In this document: positions 10,383 through 24,142 of the stretch, piece by piece
Layout: each line of letters opens with the position of its first letter
Numbering within the stretch: the stretch's first letter is position 1
Made by a program: the position numbers and the translations under genes
Source of the DNA: Nakamurella panacisegetis
GTDB lineage: Bacteria > Actinomycetota > Actinomycetes > Mycobacteriales > Nakamurellaceae
Direction of reading: 5' to 3'
Assembly: GCF_900104535.1 (NCBI RefSeq)
Contig: NZ_LT629710.1
Coordinates: forward strand, 3,197,501 to 3,261,500
Length of the DNA stretch: 64,000 bases
The notes under the pieces: model-generated
Seen by the model: the letters and a program-made list of their open reading frames with translations, nothing else
What the model was told of the DNA's origin: nothing
The model's database searches: none

Positions 10383-11548
10383 ATGAAACTCTTGTCACGC
10401 CAGTCACGTGCGTTGCCAGGAGTCACGGGCGTCGCACGGGTGTCGCGACGTAGTGACACCTTGCTCAGTCGATTGGGCGACGGCGACATCGCCGTCGTCG
10501 ACCACATCGACCTGGACCGGGCCACCGCGGATGCGTTGGTCAAATCCGGAGTCATCGCCGTGGTCAACGCCGCGCCGTCAATCTCCGGCCGCTACCCGAA
10601 CCTCGGTCCGGAGATCCTGGTCGCGTCCGGGGTCATCCTGATCGACGGTGTGGGAGAGAAGATCTTCTCCCTGCTCAAGGACGGGGCCAAGGTCCGGCTC
10701 GACGGCAATGCCGTCTACCAGGGCGAGGACCTGATCGCCGAAGGGATCGAACAGACCCCCGAATCGGTCGCCGACCTGCTCATCGAGGCCAAGGCCGGCA
10801 TGTCGGCCCAGCTCGAGGCCTTCGCGGCCAACGCCATCGAATACATGAAGCGGGAACGCACCCTGCTGCTCGACGGAGTCGGCATCCCCGAGGTGGCGAC
10901 CAAGATCGCCGGCCGTCAGGTGCTGATCGTCGCCGCCGGAGCCGACACCAAGGCCGAGCTGAAGTCGTTGAAGAAGTACATCTCCGACTATCACCCGGTG
11001 CTGATCGGGGTCGACGGGGGCGCCGACGCGCTCCGGACGGCCGGCTACAAGCCGAACCTGATCATCGGCAACCCGGAGGAGATCGGTCCCGACACCCTTC
11101 GCGGTGGCGCGGAGGTCGTGATCCCGGCCGACATCGACGGGCACGCTCCTGGCCTGGAGCGGTTGCAGGACCTGGGTCTTGGCGCCGTCACCTTCCCGGC
11201 CACCGGTACCACCGAGGACCTGGCCCTGCTGCTCGCCGACGCCCGTGACGCCAGCCTCATCGTCACCGTCGGGATGCACACGACGCTCACCGACCTGCTC
11301 GACCACAAGGGCGGCTCCGCCTCCACCTTCCTGGTGCGGATGCGGGTGGCCAACAAGATCGTCGAGGCGCCGGCCGTCGCCCGGCTGTACAAGGCCAGGA
11401 TCTCCTGGTGGCTGGTCGCCCTGTTGCTGATCGTGGCCGTCGCGGCCATCGTCGCGGCACTGCTCGTCTCCGACGTTTCGCACACCTACATCGATCTCGC
11501 CAGACAGTGGTGGAACGACTTCGTCAACTGGGTCAAGGGGCTTTTCTG

Positions 11549-11549
<1 letters not shown>
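10383..11549 (+). CDS. steA: SteA-like cell-separation protein (Rv1697-like)
   Basis: The 388-residue protein has a cytosolic part with a thiamin-pyrophosphokinase-like fold (VLIGVDGGADALRTAGYKPNLIIGN) and one C-terminal membrane helix (WWLVALLLIVAVAAIVAALL) before a short tail. Its order next to a DUF3186 protein and pyrG matches Rv1697-Rv1698. In Corynebacterium the SteA-SteB pair works in septal peptidoglycan cleavage with RipC-FtsEX. Its stop overlaps the next start (TGATG), as expected for a two-protein complex. Confidence 0.88.
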
Positions 11550-15056
<3,507 letters not shown>

Positions 15057-15064
<8 letters not shown>

Positions 15065-16013
15065 ACCGGTCGCCGCGGAGCCGTCGGCGGCGCTGCGGTC
15101 GGCGCTGCGCGGCTATCTGGACCACCTCGCGGTCGAACGGGGTGTGGCTCGCAACACGTTGCTGGCCTACCGCCGCGACCTGGAGCGGTACCTCACGTTC
15201 TGTGCCGAGGCCGGGTTGGACGCGGTGAACGACATCCGGCCGGAGCACGTCTCGGGCTATCTGATGGCCCTGCGCGAGGGGTCGGAAGGCCACCCGGCGC
15301 TGGCCCCGTCGTCGGCGGCGCGGGCGGTGGTGGCGGTTCGGGGGTGGCACCGGTTCCTGCTGGCCGAGTCGGCCACCGCCGACGATCCCTCCGGCGACGT
15401 GCACCCGCCGGCGGCGGCGAAACGGCTGCCCAAGGCGCTGCCGGTGGAACTGATCACGGCGATCCTGGAATCGGCCTCCGGGGACGACCCGCGATCCCTC
15501 CGCGATCGGGCGTTGCTGGAGTTCCTGTACGCCACCGGTGCCCGGATCAGCGAGGCCGTCGGACTCGACCTGGACGACCTCCCGGACGCCGGCGCGCCGG
15601 TGGTCCGCTTGCGGGGCAAGGGATCCAAAGAGCGAATGGTTCCGGTGGGCTCGTTCGCCACCGACGCCATCTCGGCCTATCTGGTGCGGGGCCGGCCGGC
15701 CCTGGCCGCGGCCGGCAAGGGTACGCCGGCCGTCTTCCTGAACATCCGCGGCGGACGGCTGTCCCGGCAGTCGGCGTGGACGGTGCTGCGTGACGCGGCC
15801 GAGAAGTCCGGCGTCTCCGCGCAGCGAGGACCGGTGTCCCCGCACACCCTGCGGCACTCCTTCGCCACCCACCTGCTGGAGGGCGGCGCCGACGTCCGCT
15901 CCGTCCAGGAGCTTCTCGGCCACGCGTCGGTGACGACCACCCAGATCTACACGCTGGTGACGGTCGACTCGCTGCGGGAGATCTACGCCCTGGCCCACCC
16001 ACGAGCCCGCTGA
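15057..16013 (+). CDS. xerD: Tyrosine site-specific recombinase XerD
   Basis: The 318-residue protein has a SAM-like core-binding domain ([29 protein letters not shown]) and a catalytic domain with the Arg in [11 protein letters not shown], Lys in [36 protein letters not shown] and its Tyr. It resolves chromosome dimers at dif with XerC during division. Clustering with parA and scpAB makes this a chromosome-maintenance block. Confidence 0.95.
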
Positions 16014-16123
16014 TCGGACAGCGATGGGCGGGTTCGGCGCGCCGTCGCCGCGCGGGTCGTCTTGGTCCTTTGGCCCCCGCGCCTCTACCCTGGGGTGGTC
16101 GTCGGGATGACGACAGGAGAGAA

Positions 16124-17338
16124 GTGGGAGTATCGGGACCGATGAGCCATCCGGACGACGCAGCGTGGATCGCCGCCGCCGGGGCACCCCGACCCGCGGA
16201 TGCATCCTCCGCGGACATCTTTCCCCGTTACGACCGGCCGGTTCCGGCCGCTACAGCGACCGATGACGCCGCCGATCCGGACCCCCAGGTCCAGGAGTCG
16301 GTCGACGTGGCCGAGGTGGTCTCCTCTTTCGAACCGGTGGCCGACGACGCGCAGATCCACGTCGACGACGCGTTCGACCCGATCGCCGAGGCGCAGGGCA
16401 CACCCGACCGCGAAGTGGCCGAAGTCGATGCGGTTGAGTCGGACGACGCGACGCCCGGTGACCAGGAGATCGTCCCGGCCCTGATCCCGAAGCCGGCTCC
16501 CGCCGAGGCCGAACTGGGCCCCACCGGCCGTCCACGGCGCGTCATCCCGGAACCGGCCGTCCTGAACTCGCACGGCCCGGCCCGGGTCATCGCCATGTGC
16601 AACCAGAAGGGCGGGGTCGGCAAGACGACCACCACCCTGAACCTCGGGGCCTCGCTGGCCGAGTACGGCCGACGGGTGCTGCTGGTCGACCTGGATCCGC
16701 AAGGGGCACTGTCGGCCGGGCTCGGGGTGCCGTCGCACGAACTCGACCACACCATCTACAACCTGATGCTCGAGCGGAACACCACGATCACCGACGTGCT
16801 GGTGCCGACCCGCGTCCCCGGGCTCGACCTGCTCCCGGCCAACATCGACCTGTCCGCGGCCGAGGTCCAGCTGATCAACGAGGTGGGCCGCGAGCACACC
16901 CTGGCCCGGGCGCTGCGGCCGATGTTGCACGAGTACGACTACATCCTGATCGACTGCCAGCCGTCCCTCGGGCTGCTCACGGTGAACGCCCTGGCGTGCG
17001 CGCACGGCGTGATCATGCCGGTGGCGGCCGAGTTCTTCTCCCTCCGTGGGGTGGCCCTGCTGGTCGACACGATCGACAAGGTCAAGGATCGGATCAACCC
17101 CGATCTCGAGGTTGACGGGGTGCTCGTCACCATGTTCGACGGACGCACCGTCCATGCCCGTGACGTGGTCGCGATGCTCGTGCAGCGGTTCGGCGACGAG
17201 GTCTACGACACCGTGGTCTCCCGGACCGTGAAATTCCCGGAGACGACGGTGGCCGGCGAGCCGATCACCACCTACGCCCCGACATCGCCTGCGGCCGAAG
17301 CGTTCCGCGCCCTCGCACGGGAAGTGATCGCAAGATGA
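16124..17338 (+). CDS. ParA-family ATPase with acidic N-terminal extension (Rv1708-like)
   Basis: The GTG start is preceded by aggaga; an ATG 18 bases later is the alternative. The 404-residue product has about 150 disordered, acidic residues, then a full ParA/Soj domain with the deviant Walker A NQKGGVGKTTTTLNLGASLAE near residue 160, the switch LVDLDPQGALSAGLG and LIDCQPSLGLLTVNAL. It lies directly before scpA with an ATGA overlap, as Rv1708 does. This is the condensin-linked ParA paralogue, not the parAB near oriC, since no parB is present. It probably helps chromosome organisation. Confidence 0.9.
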   Translation: MGVSGPMSHPDDAAWIAAAGAPRPADASSADIFPRYDRPVPAATATDDAADPDPQVQESVDVAEVVSSFEPVADDAQIHVDDAFDPIAEAQGTPDREVAEVDAVESDDATPGDQEIVPALIPKPAPAEAELGPTGRPRRVIPEPAVLNSHGPARVIAMCNQKGGVGKTTTTLNLGASLAEYGRRVLLVDLDPQGALSAGLGVPSHELDHTIYNLMLERNTTITDVLVPTRVPGLDLLPANIDLSAAEVQLINEVGREHTLARALRPMLHEYDYILIDCQPSLGLLTVNALACAHGVIMPVAAEFFSLRGVALLVDTIDKVKDRINPDLEVDGVLVTMFDGRTVHARDVVAMLVQRFGDEVYDTVVSRTVKFPETTVAGEPITTYAPTSPAAEAFRALAREVIAR

Positions 17339-18192
17339 CCACGCGGGCGGGGACCCTACCCCCGGCCGCGGTATCGCTGGAATCCGCCGATTCTTCGGTG
17401 CTGCCCAGCACGCGGCCGTCATTCCACGTGCATCTGGAGAATTTCGAGGGTCCGTTCGATCTGTTGCTGCAATTGATCGGGCAACGGCGAATGGACGTCA
17501 CCGACGTGGCGCTGCACACCGTCACCGACGATTTCATCCGGCACATCCGCACCATGGGCCCGGACGTCGATCTCGGGGTGGTGACCGAATTCCTGGTCGT
17601 GGCGGCGACCCTGCTCGACCTGAAAGCGGCCCGGCTGCTGCCCGACGGCGAGGTGGAGGACAACGCCGACATCGATCTGCTCGAGGCGCGCGACCTGCTC
17701 TTCGCGCGGCTCCTGGCCTACCGGGCGTACCAGCAGGTCACCGTGCTGTTCCAGGAGCTGGAAGCCAGTGCGCTGCGCCGGTACCCGCGCGCGGTGACGC
17801 TGGAGGACCGCTACCTGGGCCTGCTGCCCGAGGTGCAACTCGGCATGGACGCCGAGACATTCGCCGAATTGGCGACCTCGGTGTTCCGGCCGAAACCACC
17901 GCCGCCCGGAGTTTCGCTCGACCACATCCATTCCTCGCCGGTGTCGGTGGCCGCGCACACCGCTGCCATCCGGGAATTGCTCGAGCTGCGGCGGGTGGCC
18001 ACGTTCGGCGAATTGATCGCCGGATGCACCCAGACGATGGAGGTCATCGCGCGCTTCCTGGGTCTGCTGAACCTCTTCCGCGAGGCTGCGGTTGCCTTCG
18101 ACCAACCGGAACCGTTGGGGCTGTTGACCGTTCGGTGGACCGGCGACGAAGCGGACCCGGCCGGTATCGCCGTCGACGAGGAGTACGAGTGA
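17335..18192 (+). CDS. scpA: Segregation and condensation protein A
   Basis: The 285-residue kleisin has the typical N-terminus FHVHLENFEGPFDLLLQLIGQRRMDVTDVALHTVTDDF and a C-terminal winged helix (FGELIAGCTQTMEVIARFLGLLNLFREAAV). ScpA bridges the SMC heads in bacterial condensin together with ScpB. Its ATG overlaps the parA stop and its stop overlaps the scpB GTG, so the three are translationally coupled. Confidence 0.94.
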   Translation: MTTRAGTLPPAAVSLESADSSVLPSTRPSFHVHLENFEGPFDLLLQLIGQRRMDVTDVALHTVTDDFIRHIRTMGPDVDLGVVTEFLVVAATLLDLKAARLLPDGEVEDNADIDLLEARDLLFARLLAYRAYQQVTVLFQELEASALRRYPRAVTLEDRYLGLLPEVQLGMDAETFAELATSVFRPKPPPPGVSLDHIHSSPVSVAAHTAAIRELLELRRVATFGELIAGCTQTMEVIARFLGLLNLFREAAVAFDQPEPLGLLTVRWTGDEADPAGIAVDEEYE

Positions 18193-18941
18193 ACACACAG
18201 GACGCCGACGTGGCGATGACGCCGGACGTGATCAATCGAAATTCGCCGACTGACGCCGCGCCGACCGACGCCGCGCTGGACGACAGCGCTTCGGTCGACG
18301 CCTCGCTGGACGGCTCGGCGCTGGACGACAGTGCTTCGGTTGGCCCGGTGCCGGACGACTCGGCCCTGGAAGACCTGCCGCTGGAGGCCACCTTCGGCGT
18401 CGTCGCGGACGAAGACGTCGTCGGCGCGCTCGAGGCGGTCCTGCTGGTGGTCGACTCGCCCGTCACCGAGGCGTCGCTGGCCACCGCGATTGGACACGGC
18501 GCCGATCGGGTGCAGGCGGAATTGTTCCGGCTGGCCCAGCGCTATACAGATGCCGGCTCCGGTATCGAGCTGCGGCAGCTCGGCGGCGGTTGGCGCTTCT
18601 ACACCCGCGACCGGTTCGCCCCGGTGGTGGAACGTTTCGTCTTGGACGGCCAGCAGACCCGGCTGTCCAAGGCGGCCCTGGAGACCCTGGCCGTCATCGC
18701 CTATCGGCAGCCCGTCACCCGGGCCCGTATTGCCGGCGTCCGCGGCGTCAACGTCGACGGCGTCATCCGCACCCTGGTCGCCCGTGGCCTGATCGAAGAG
18801 GTCGGAACGGACGCCGAGACCGGCGGCCTGCTCTACCGCACCACCGAGTTGTTCATCGAACGACTCGGGCTCTCCAGCCTCGAGGATCTTCCTTCCCTTG
18901 GCCCCCTGCTCCCGGAAATTGACTCCCTCGAAGATGACTGA
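18189..18941 (+). CDS. scpB: Segregation and condensation protein B
   Basis: The GTG start at the GTGA overlap gives 250 residues. The first 80 are a disordered acidic stretch with DDSASVDASLDGSALDDSAS-type repeats, unusual for ScpB, and the rest is the double winged-helix domain (VVGALEAVLLVVDSPVTEASLA, LSKAALETLAVIAYRQPVTRARIAGVRGVNVDGVIRTL). It binds ScpA as a dimer in the SMC complex. The stop overlaps the next start. Confidence 0.93.
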   Translation: MNTQDADVAMTPDVINRNSPTDAAPTDAALDDSASVDASLDGSALDDSASVGPVPDDSALEDLPLEATFGVVADEDVVGALEAVLLVVDSPVTEASLATAIGHGADRVQAELFRLAQRYTDAGSGIELRQLGGGWRFYTRDRFAPVVERFVLDGQQTRLSKAALETLAVIAYRQPVTRARIAGVRGVNVDGVIRTLVARGLIEEVGTDAETGGLLYRTTELFIERLGLSSLEDLPSLGPLLPEIDSLEDD

Positions 18942-19764
18942 CAACACACCGTCCAAGAAGCGCACGTCCACCCGCCTGAAGAACACCGGCCGGATCAACC
19001 CCGGTGACCTCGACAGCGACACCGGCGACGACGCCAACGCCGACGGCGTGCGCCTGCAGAAGGTGCTGGCCGCGGCCGGCGTCGCCTCCCGCCGCAAGGC
19101 CGAGGAGCTGATCAAGCTCGGCCGGGTCAAGGTCGACGGCATCGTCGTCAAGGAGATGGGCCTGCGCATCGACCCGGCGAACGCCGTCGTGCACGTCGAC
19201 GGCAACCGGATCGTGGTCAAGGAGGACAACGTCTACCTGGCCCTGAACAAGATGCCGGGAATGCTGTCCACCATGTCGGACGAACTGGGCCGCCCCCACA
19301 TCGGGCAGCTGCTGGTCGACCGGCCGGAGCGGCTGTTCCACGTCGGCCGCCTGGACATGGACTCCGAGGGGCTGCTGCTCCTGACCAACGACGGTGAACT
19401 GGCCCACCGGCTCACCCACCCGTCCTACAACGTCATGAAGACCTACATGGCCGAGATCCCGGGACCCGTCCCGCGCGACCTCGGCCGCCGCCTGCGGGCC
19501 GGCGTGGAACTGGACGACGGCATCGCCAAGGTCGATCACTTCGAGGTGGTCGACCTGCACGCCGGTCGGGCCGTGGTCGAGGTGGTGCTGCACGAAGGTC
19601 GCAAGCACATCGTCCGCCGCATGCTGGCCGAGGTCGGCCACCCGGTGTCGCGGCTGGTCCGGACCAAGATCGGCGACGTCCAGCTCGGTCACCAGCGTCC
19701 GGGCACCCTGCGCAAGCTGAACCCGGTCGAGATCGCGTTGCTCTACAAGGCGGTCGGCCTGTGA
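18934..19764 (+). CDS. rluB: 23S rRNA pseudouridine synthase, RsuA/RluB family
   Basis: The 276-residue protein has an S4 domain (RLQKVLAAAGVASRRKAEELIKLGRVKVDG) and the RsuA/RluB catalytic signature FHVGRLDMDSEGLLLLTNDGELAHRLTHP with the essential Asp in GRLD. It isomerises a uridine in rRNA; RluB (23S) is favoured by synteny with Rv1711. The first 40 residues are a basic tail. The ATG overlaps the scpB end and the stop overlaps cmk. Confidence 0.92.
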   Translation: MTDNTPSKKRTSTRLKNTGRINPGDLDSDTGDDANADGVRLQKVLAAAGVASRRKAEELIKLGRVKVDGIVVKEMGLRIDPANAVVHVDGNRIVVKEDNVYLALNKMPGMLSTMSDELGRPHIGQLLVDRPERLFHVGRLDMDSEGLLLLTNDGELAHRLTHPSYNVMKTYMAEIPGPVPRDLGRRLRAGVELDDGIAKVDHFEVVDLHAGRAVVEVVLHEGRKHIVRRMLAEVGHPVSRLVRTKIGDVQLGHQRPGTLRKLNPVEIALLYKAVGL

Positions 19765-20492
19765 CCACGGCTTCCCCTGGGTCGCGATCGTCGGGCGAGA
19801 AGTCGGGTGAGGCCGGCAGCTTCATCATCGCCATCGACGGTCCGTCCGGCACCGGTAAGTCAACCGTGGCCCGCCGGGTCGCGGCCGAGCTCAACGCCGG
19901 CTACCTGGACACCGGCGCGATGTACCGGATGGTGACGTTGTCGGTGTTGCGGGCCGGGGTCGACCCGGTCAACGACACGGCCGTCGTCAACGTGTTGGAG
20001 GGCTTGAACTTCTCCTCGCCGCTCAGCCCGGGGCACCAGACCCACCTGCTCGACGGCGAGGACGTCACGGACGAGATCCGTGGCCAGGCCGTCACTCTCG
20101 CCGTCACCCCGGTATCGGCGAACCCGGCCGTGCGGGCGTGGCTGTTCGATCGTCAGCAGTTGCTGGCCCACTCCGGACGCATGGTGGTGGAGGGTCGCGA
20201 CATCGGCACCGTCATCGCGCCGGAGGCCGATCTCAAGATCTACCTGACGGCCGATGCGGCCGAGCGGGCCCGCCGTCGACACACCCAGAATGTCGGTGCC
20301 ACGGTCGGGGGCGGCCTGGACCTCGCGGCCGTCGCCCAGGATCTCGAACGGCGCGACACCCACGACTCGCGACGCGTTCACGCGCCGTTGCAGGCCGCGC
20401 CGGACGCCGTCGTCATCGATTCCTCGCAGTTGGCCCTGCCCGAGACGGTCGCGAAGGTGCTGGAACTGGCCGCGGCTCGGGGCATCCGGTGA
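19761..20492 (+). CDS. cmk: Cytidylate kinase
   Basis: The 243-residue protein has the P-loop IAIDGPSGTGKSTVARRVA near residue 25, the NMP-binding YLDTGAMYRMVTL and VVEGRDIGTVIAPEADLKIYLTA, the hallmark of bacterial CMP kinases. It phosphorylates CMP and dCMP. The GTG overlaps the upstream stop and the stop overlaps the acyltransferase start, matching the M. tuberculosis order. Confidence 0.96.
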   Translation: MTTASPGSRSSGEKSGEAGSFIIAIDGPSGTGKSTVARRVAAELNAGYLDTGAMYRMVTLSVLRAGVDPVNDTAVVNVLEGLNFSSPLSPGHQTHLLDGEDVTDEIRGQAVTLAVTPVSANPAVRAWLFDRQQLLAHSGRMVVEGRDIGTVIAPEADLKIYLTADAAERARRRHTQNVGATVGGGLDLAAVAQDLERRDTHDSRRVHAPLQAAPDAVVIDSSQLALPETVAKVLELAAARGIR

Positions 20493-21175
20493 GGTGGCGC
20501 CATCTCGGTGGCGCCGGCGACCCGACACCGCAGCACGCCGGCCCGGTCGGTATGGATCGCGGCCGCCGGATCGGCATCGTGCTGTCCGCCCTGCTGTACC
20601 GGCTCACGGTGGCCGGTATCGACCGGGTACCGGCGACCGGCCCGGTGGTGCTGGTGGCCAACCACTCGAACTTCTGGGACGGACCGGTGCTGTTCGGGGC
20701 GCTACCCCGACGGGTGTCGTTCCTGGTCAAGGCGGAGGCCGTCACGGGTCCGTTGGGATGGTTGCTGCGCAACGTCGGGCAGTACGCGATCAACCGGGCA
20801 GCGCCCGAACGCGGCACCCTGCTCGACGCGCTGGCCCAGCTCAAGGCCGGGGGAGTGATCGGGATCTTCCCCGAGGGCACCCGCGGCGACGGCAACGTGC
20901 ACCAGGTCTCCAGCGGGGCCGGTTGGCTGGCCGCGCGGGCCGGGGCGGCGGTGCTCCCGGTGGCGGTACGTGGTACCGCGCGCCCGGCGGGGGCGCGCCG
21001 TCGGTTCCGGCCGCGGGTGCGAGTACTGATCGGCGATCCGTTCCCGATCCCGGTCGGTGCCGGGAAGAAAGCGGTCGACACCGCCACCGATCTGATTCGA
21101 GATCGCTTGTCCGCCTTGGTTGTTGAGTTGGACGAGACGATCGACGCTGTGAAAAACAAGAAGGCAACCAAATGA
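20489..21175 (+). CDS. plsC: 1-acyl-glycerol-3-phosphate acyltransferase family protein
   Basis: The 228-residue product from the overlapping GTG has the acyltransferase motifs [11 protein letters not shown] (the NHxxxxD catalytic pair), [10 protein letters not shown] and [10 protein letters not shown]. PlsC-type enzymes acylate lysophosphatidate at the membrane to form phosphatidate. It sits in an uninterrupted run between cmk and der. The exact acyl acceptor is not shown by sequence, so the symbol is by family only. Confidence 0.88.
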   Translation: MRWRHLGGAGDPTPQHAGPVGMDRGRRIGIVLSALLYRLTVAGIDRVPATGPVVLVANHSNFWDGPVLFGALPRRVSFLVKAEAVTGPLGWLLRNVGQYAINRAAPERGTLLDALAQLKAGGVIGIFPEGTRGDGNVHQVSSGAGWLAARAGAAVLPVAVRGTARPAGARRRFRPRVRVLIGDPFPIPVGAGKKAVDTATDLIRDRLSALVVELDETIDAVKNKKATK

Positions 21176-22617
21176 CAGAGAATTTTGACGGACTCGCGGC
21201 CGAGCAGGCCGCTGGCGACGGTATCTGGTCCGAGGAAGCGGAATTCGCGGGCTGGGAGGATGGCGGTTTCGGCGACGAGATGGGCGGCCCGGTCGTCCCG
21301 ACGCCCACCCTGGCCATCGTCGGACGGCCCAACGTCGGCAAGTCGACGTTGGTCAACCGCATCATCGGCCGTCGCGAGGCAGTCGTCCAGGACATCCCCG
21401 GCGTCACCCGCGACCGGGTCTCCTACGACGCGCTCTGGGCGGGCCGGAAGTTCACGGTGGTCGACACCGGAGGCTGGGAGCCCGACGCCCAGGGGCTGGC
21501 CGGTGAGGTCGCGCTGCAGGCCGAGCGGGCCATGAAGACCACCGACGCCGTGCTGGTCGTGGTGGACGCCTCGGTCGGGGCGACCCACACCGACGAAGCC
21601 ATCGCCAAGGTGCTGCGGCGGTCCAAGGTGCCGGTGATCCTGGTCGCGAACAAGGTCGATGACGAGCGCACCCTGGCCGACGCGGCTGCGTTGTGGAACC
21701 TCGGCCTGGGCGAACCGTTCCCGGTGTCGGCGTTGCACGGCCGCGGATCGGGTGACCTGCTGGACGCCATCATGGCCGCGATGCCCGAGGCGCCGTCGGA
21801 GTTCGCGGCGAACCAGGGCGGACCGCGCCGCGTGGCGCTGCTGGGCAAGCCCAACGTCGGCAAGTCCTCGCTGCTGAACCGGCTGTCCGGAGAGTCCCGG
21901 TCGGTGGTCGACTCGGTCGCCGGCACCACGGTCGATCCGGTCGACTCGCTGGTCGAGTTGGACGGTGAGGTCTGGCGGTTCGTCGACACCGCGGGGCTGC
22001 GCAAGCGGGTCCACCAGGCCAAGGGCATGGAGTTCTACGCCTCGTTGCGAACGCAGTCGGCGCTGGAGTCGGCCGAGGTCGCGATCGTGCTGATCGACTC
22101 GTCGGAGCCGCTGTCCGAACAGGATCAACGGGTGATCACCATGGTGATCGAGTCCGGCCGGGCCCTGGTGATCGCGATGAACAAGGCCGACCTGGTCGAC
22201 GGCGACCGCCGTACCGAGATCGAGCGGGAGCTCGACCGTGACCTGGCCCGCGTGCAGTGGGCCGAGGTGATCAACATTGCGGCCAAGACCGGCCGCGGTG
22301 TGCATCGTCTGGCGCCCGCGCTGCGGACGGCGCTGGACTCCTGGGACAAGCGGATCCCCACCGGGCAGCTCAACTCCTGGCTGGGCACCCTGATCCAGGG
22401 GACGCCGCCGCCGGTCCGCTCGGGCAAGCAGCCCAAGGTGTTGTTCGCCACCCAGGCCGGGAACCGTCCGCCGACTTTCGTGCTGTTCACCACCGGTTTC
22501 CTCGAGGCCGGCTATCGCCGGTTCATCGAACGCCGGCTCCGGGAGGACTTCGGCTTCAAGGGCTCCCCGGTGCGGGTCAACGTGCGGGTCCGCGAGAAGC
22601 GCGGCGCGAAGAAGTAG
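21172..22617 (+). CDS. der: Ribosome biogenesis GTPase Der (EngA)
   Basis: The 481-residue protein contains two tandem GTPase domains, with G1 loops [10 protein letters not shown] and [11 protein letters not shown]3 DTGG and DTAG, and G4 NKVD and NKAD, followed by the KH-like C-terminal domain. The doubled domain is diagnostic of Der, needed for 50S assembly. A 40-residue acidic N-terminal leader precedes the first domain. ATGA overlap with plsC. Confidence 0.97.
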   Translation: MTENFDGLAAEQAAGDGIWSEEAEFAGWEDGGFGDEMGGPVVPTPTLAIVGRPNVGKSTLVNRIIGRREAVVQDIPGVTRDRVSYDALWAGRKFTVVDTGGWEPDAQGLAGEVALQAERAMKTTDAVLVVVDASVGATHTDEAIAKVLRRSKVPVILVANKVDDERTLADAAALWNLGLGEPFPVSALHGRGSGDLLDAIMAAMPEAPSEFAANQGGPRRVALLGKPNVGKSSLLNRLSGESRSVVDSVAGTTVDPVDSLVELDGEVWRFVDTAGLRKRVHQAKGMEFYASLRTQSALESAEVAIVLIDSSEPLSEQDQRVITMVIESGRALVIAMNKADLVDGDRRTEIERELDRDLARVQWAEVINIAAKTGRGVHRLAPALRTALDSWDKRIPTGQLNSWLGTLIQGTPPPVRSGKQPKVLFATQAGNRPPTFVLFTTGFLEAGYRRFIERRLREDFGFKGSPVRVNVRVREKRGAKK

Positions 22618-22626
22618 TCATCGCCG

Positions 22627-22653
22627 GGGTGCCTGGTCTCAGGCCAGGCACCC
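22627..22653. terminator. Bidirectional hairpin between convergent genes
   Basis: The arms gggtgcctgg and ccaggcaccc form a perfect 10-base stem in the 38-base gap between der and the convergent gene, a position where a shared terminator is expected. No T run is present. Confidence 0.65.
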
Positions 22654-22655
22654 GG

Positions 22656-23120
22656 TCAGCGAGCGGCGACCATCGAGATCAGCTTGGCCAGCCGCCCGGT
22701 GCGGGTCGAGTTGTGTTTTGCCGAGTTGATCCAGGTGGCGAACTCGCGTTGGTGGCTCTGGGCCAAGCCGCGGAACTTCTCCATGAGACCGGCGTCCAGC
22801 AGTGCTTTCTCGACGTCCGGGGCGAGGACCACGACCTGCTCGGCCTCGTCCAGAGTGAGCCGAACATGCACCTGATCGCCGACCCGCTTGCCCAGACGCG
22901 TTTCGATCGCCGCGAGCACGCCGAGACGGTGGGTGCCCTGATACGGCGCGATGGACCCGCGATATTCGATTCCGTCGAAATGGACCAGGACCGGGACACG
23001 ACCGGCGACCCTGTACCTGGAACTCACGTCGGCCGGTACCGTCACCCAGCTGCCGCCGCGCTCGCCGGATTCCAGGGCAGCGTCGAATTCCTGCGGGCCG
23101 GGATCAGTCCACGTTGACAT
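22656..23120 (-). CDS. DUF1905 / YdeI (OmpD-associated) family protein
   Basis: The 154-residue protein has the DUF1905 beta-barrel part (SWVTVPADVSSRYRVAGRVPVLVHFDGIEYRGSIAPYQGTHRLGVLAAIETRLGKRVGDQVHVRLTLDE) and the C-terminal YdeI-like helical region (ALLDAGLMEKFRGLAQSHQREFATWINSAKHNSTRTGRLAKLISM). Such proteins are widespread in actinobacteria with no firm biochemical function. It is a single gene. Confidence 0.85.
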   Translation of the reverse strand: MSTWTDPGPQEFDAALESGERGGSWVTVPADVSSRYRVAGRVPVLVHFDGIEYRGSIAPYQGTHRLGVLAAIETRLGKRVGDQVHVRLTLDEAEQVVVLAPDVEKALLDAGLMEKFRGLAQSHQREFATWINSAKHNSTRTGRLAKLISMVAAR

Positions 23121-23130
23121 GACGACCAGT

Positions 23131-23880
23131 TTATTCCGGAAGGATCTCTTCGCCTGCTGGAAGCAGACCGGCCGCGATCAACTCGACCGTCACCGCCACC
23201 GCGATCGCCTGGACCAGCAGCAGCGCCACCAGCACCAGCACCTGCGTGGCGCCGGCCTGCCACGGTGACGCTCCGGCCAGCAGCACCCCGACGAACGCGC
23301 CCGGCAGCGTCACCAGGCCGACCGTCCGGGTCTGATCCATGCCGGGAATCAAGGCCAGGGCCGCCGCCGGCCGGGCCACCAGGATCACCGCGTCCCGCCG
23401 CATCAGACCGATCGACAGCGCCGCCTCGTACTCGCCCCGCCGGGTGTGCAGTTCATCGGCGGTTCGCCGGCCGGCCAGCGACGTCGCGGTCATGGCTCCG
23501 CCGATCAGGATGCCGGCGCTGGGCAGCACCGCCACCGGGTGCAGGGGGACGACGGTGCTGGCCAGGATCAGGGCGAGCGCGGGCAGCAGCCCGGACAGGA
23601 TGGGCACCACCGCCCACCAGGAGCGGGGTTTCAGGGAACCGGTGATCCGCTTCGCCGAGGTCGCGCCACCGATTGCCACCATCACGATCAGGAAGGCGGC
23701 GGTCAGCCACAGGGACCTCAGGACGAACCCGATGACGAGGCTGACCGCTGCCAGCTGGACGATCGCGCGGACGACGGCGATGATGGTGTCCCGGGCGCGC
23801 CCGAGACCCTGCAACTTGACGACCAGCGCGGCGGCCGCGGCCAGAACGGCCAGCAGTACCGCGAGGAGCGGGCCGATCAT
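23131..23880 (-). CDS. UPF0014 / FetB-family membrane permease
   Basis: The 249-residue protein has about seven hydrophobic helices and the conserved family blocks IVQLAAVSLVIGFVL, PLHPVAVLPSAGILIGGAMTATSLAGRR and PGMDQTRTVGLVTLPGAFVGVLLAG. FetB homologues partner with an ATPase (FetA) in metal export. No ATPase gene is adjacent here, so the partner must be elsewhere or the protein acts differently. Confidence 0.87.
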   Translation of the reverse strand: MIGPLLAVLLAVLAAAAALVVKLQGLGRARDTIIAVVRAIVQLAAVSLVIGFVLRSLWLTAAFLIVMVAIGGATSAKRITGSLKPRSWWAVVPILSGLLPALALILASTVVPLHPVAVLPSAGILIGGAMTATSLAGRRTADELHTRRGEYEAALSIGLMRRDAVILVARPAAALALIPGMDQTRTVGLVTLPGAFVGVLLAGASPWQAGATQVLVLVALLLVQAIAVAVTVELIAAGLLPAGEEILPE

Positions 23881-23979
23881 GACGGTGGTCAGGGTGCGTG
23901 CTCCTCGGATGCCGGGCGAAAGCGGTCCGGACCATCATGCGCGCTGCGGTATTCTTGTCACGCCCGGCATGCCGGGTGG

Positions 23980-24054
<75 letters not shown>

Positions 24055-24058
24055 AGAC

Positions 24059-24106
24059 AGAAAGGCCAGGTCGGAGAGCAATTAGCTCTCTGACCTGGCC
24101 TTTTGT
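24059..24106 (+). terminator. Terminator after tRNA-Pro, probably phage-derived
   Basis: Long complementary arms (aaaggccaggtc...gagagc and gctctc...gacctggccttt) enclose an aatta loop and are followed by tttgtg. It lies on the prophage side of attL, so the integrated phage supplies the 3' end for the tRNA transcript. A different hairpin on the host side of attR seems to be the original terminator. Confidence 0.85.
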
Positions 24107-24142
24107 GTATCCGGGGAACGATCAGACGGGGCCTGACGATTG

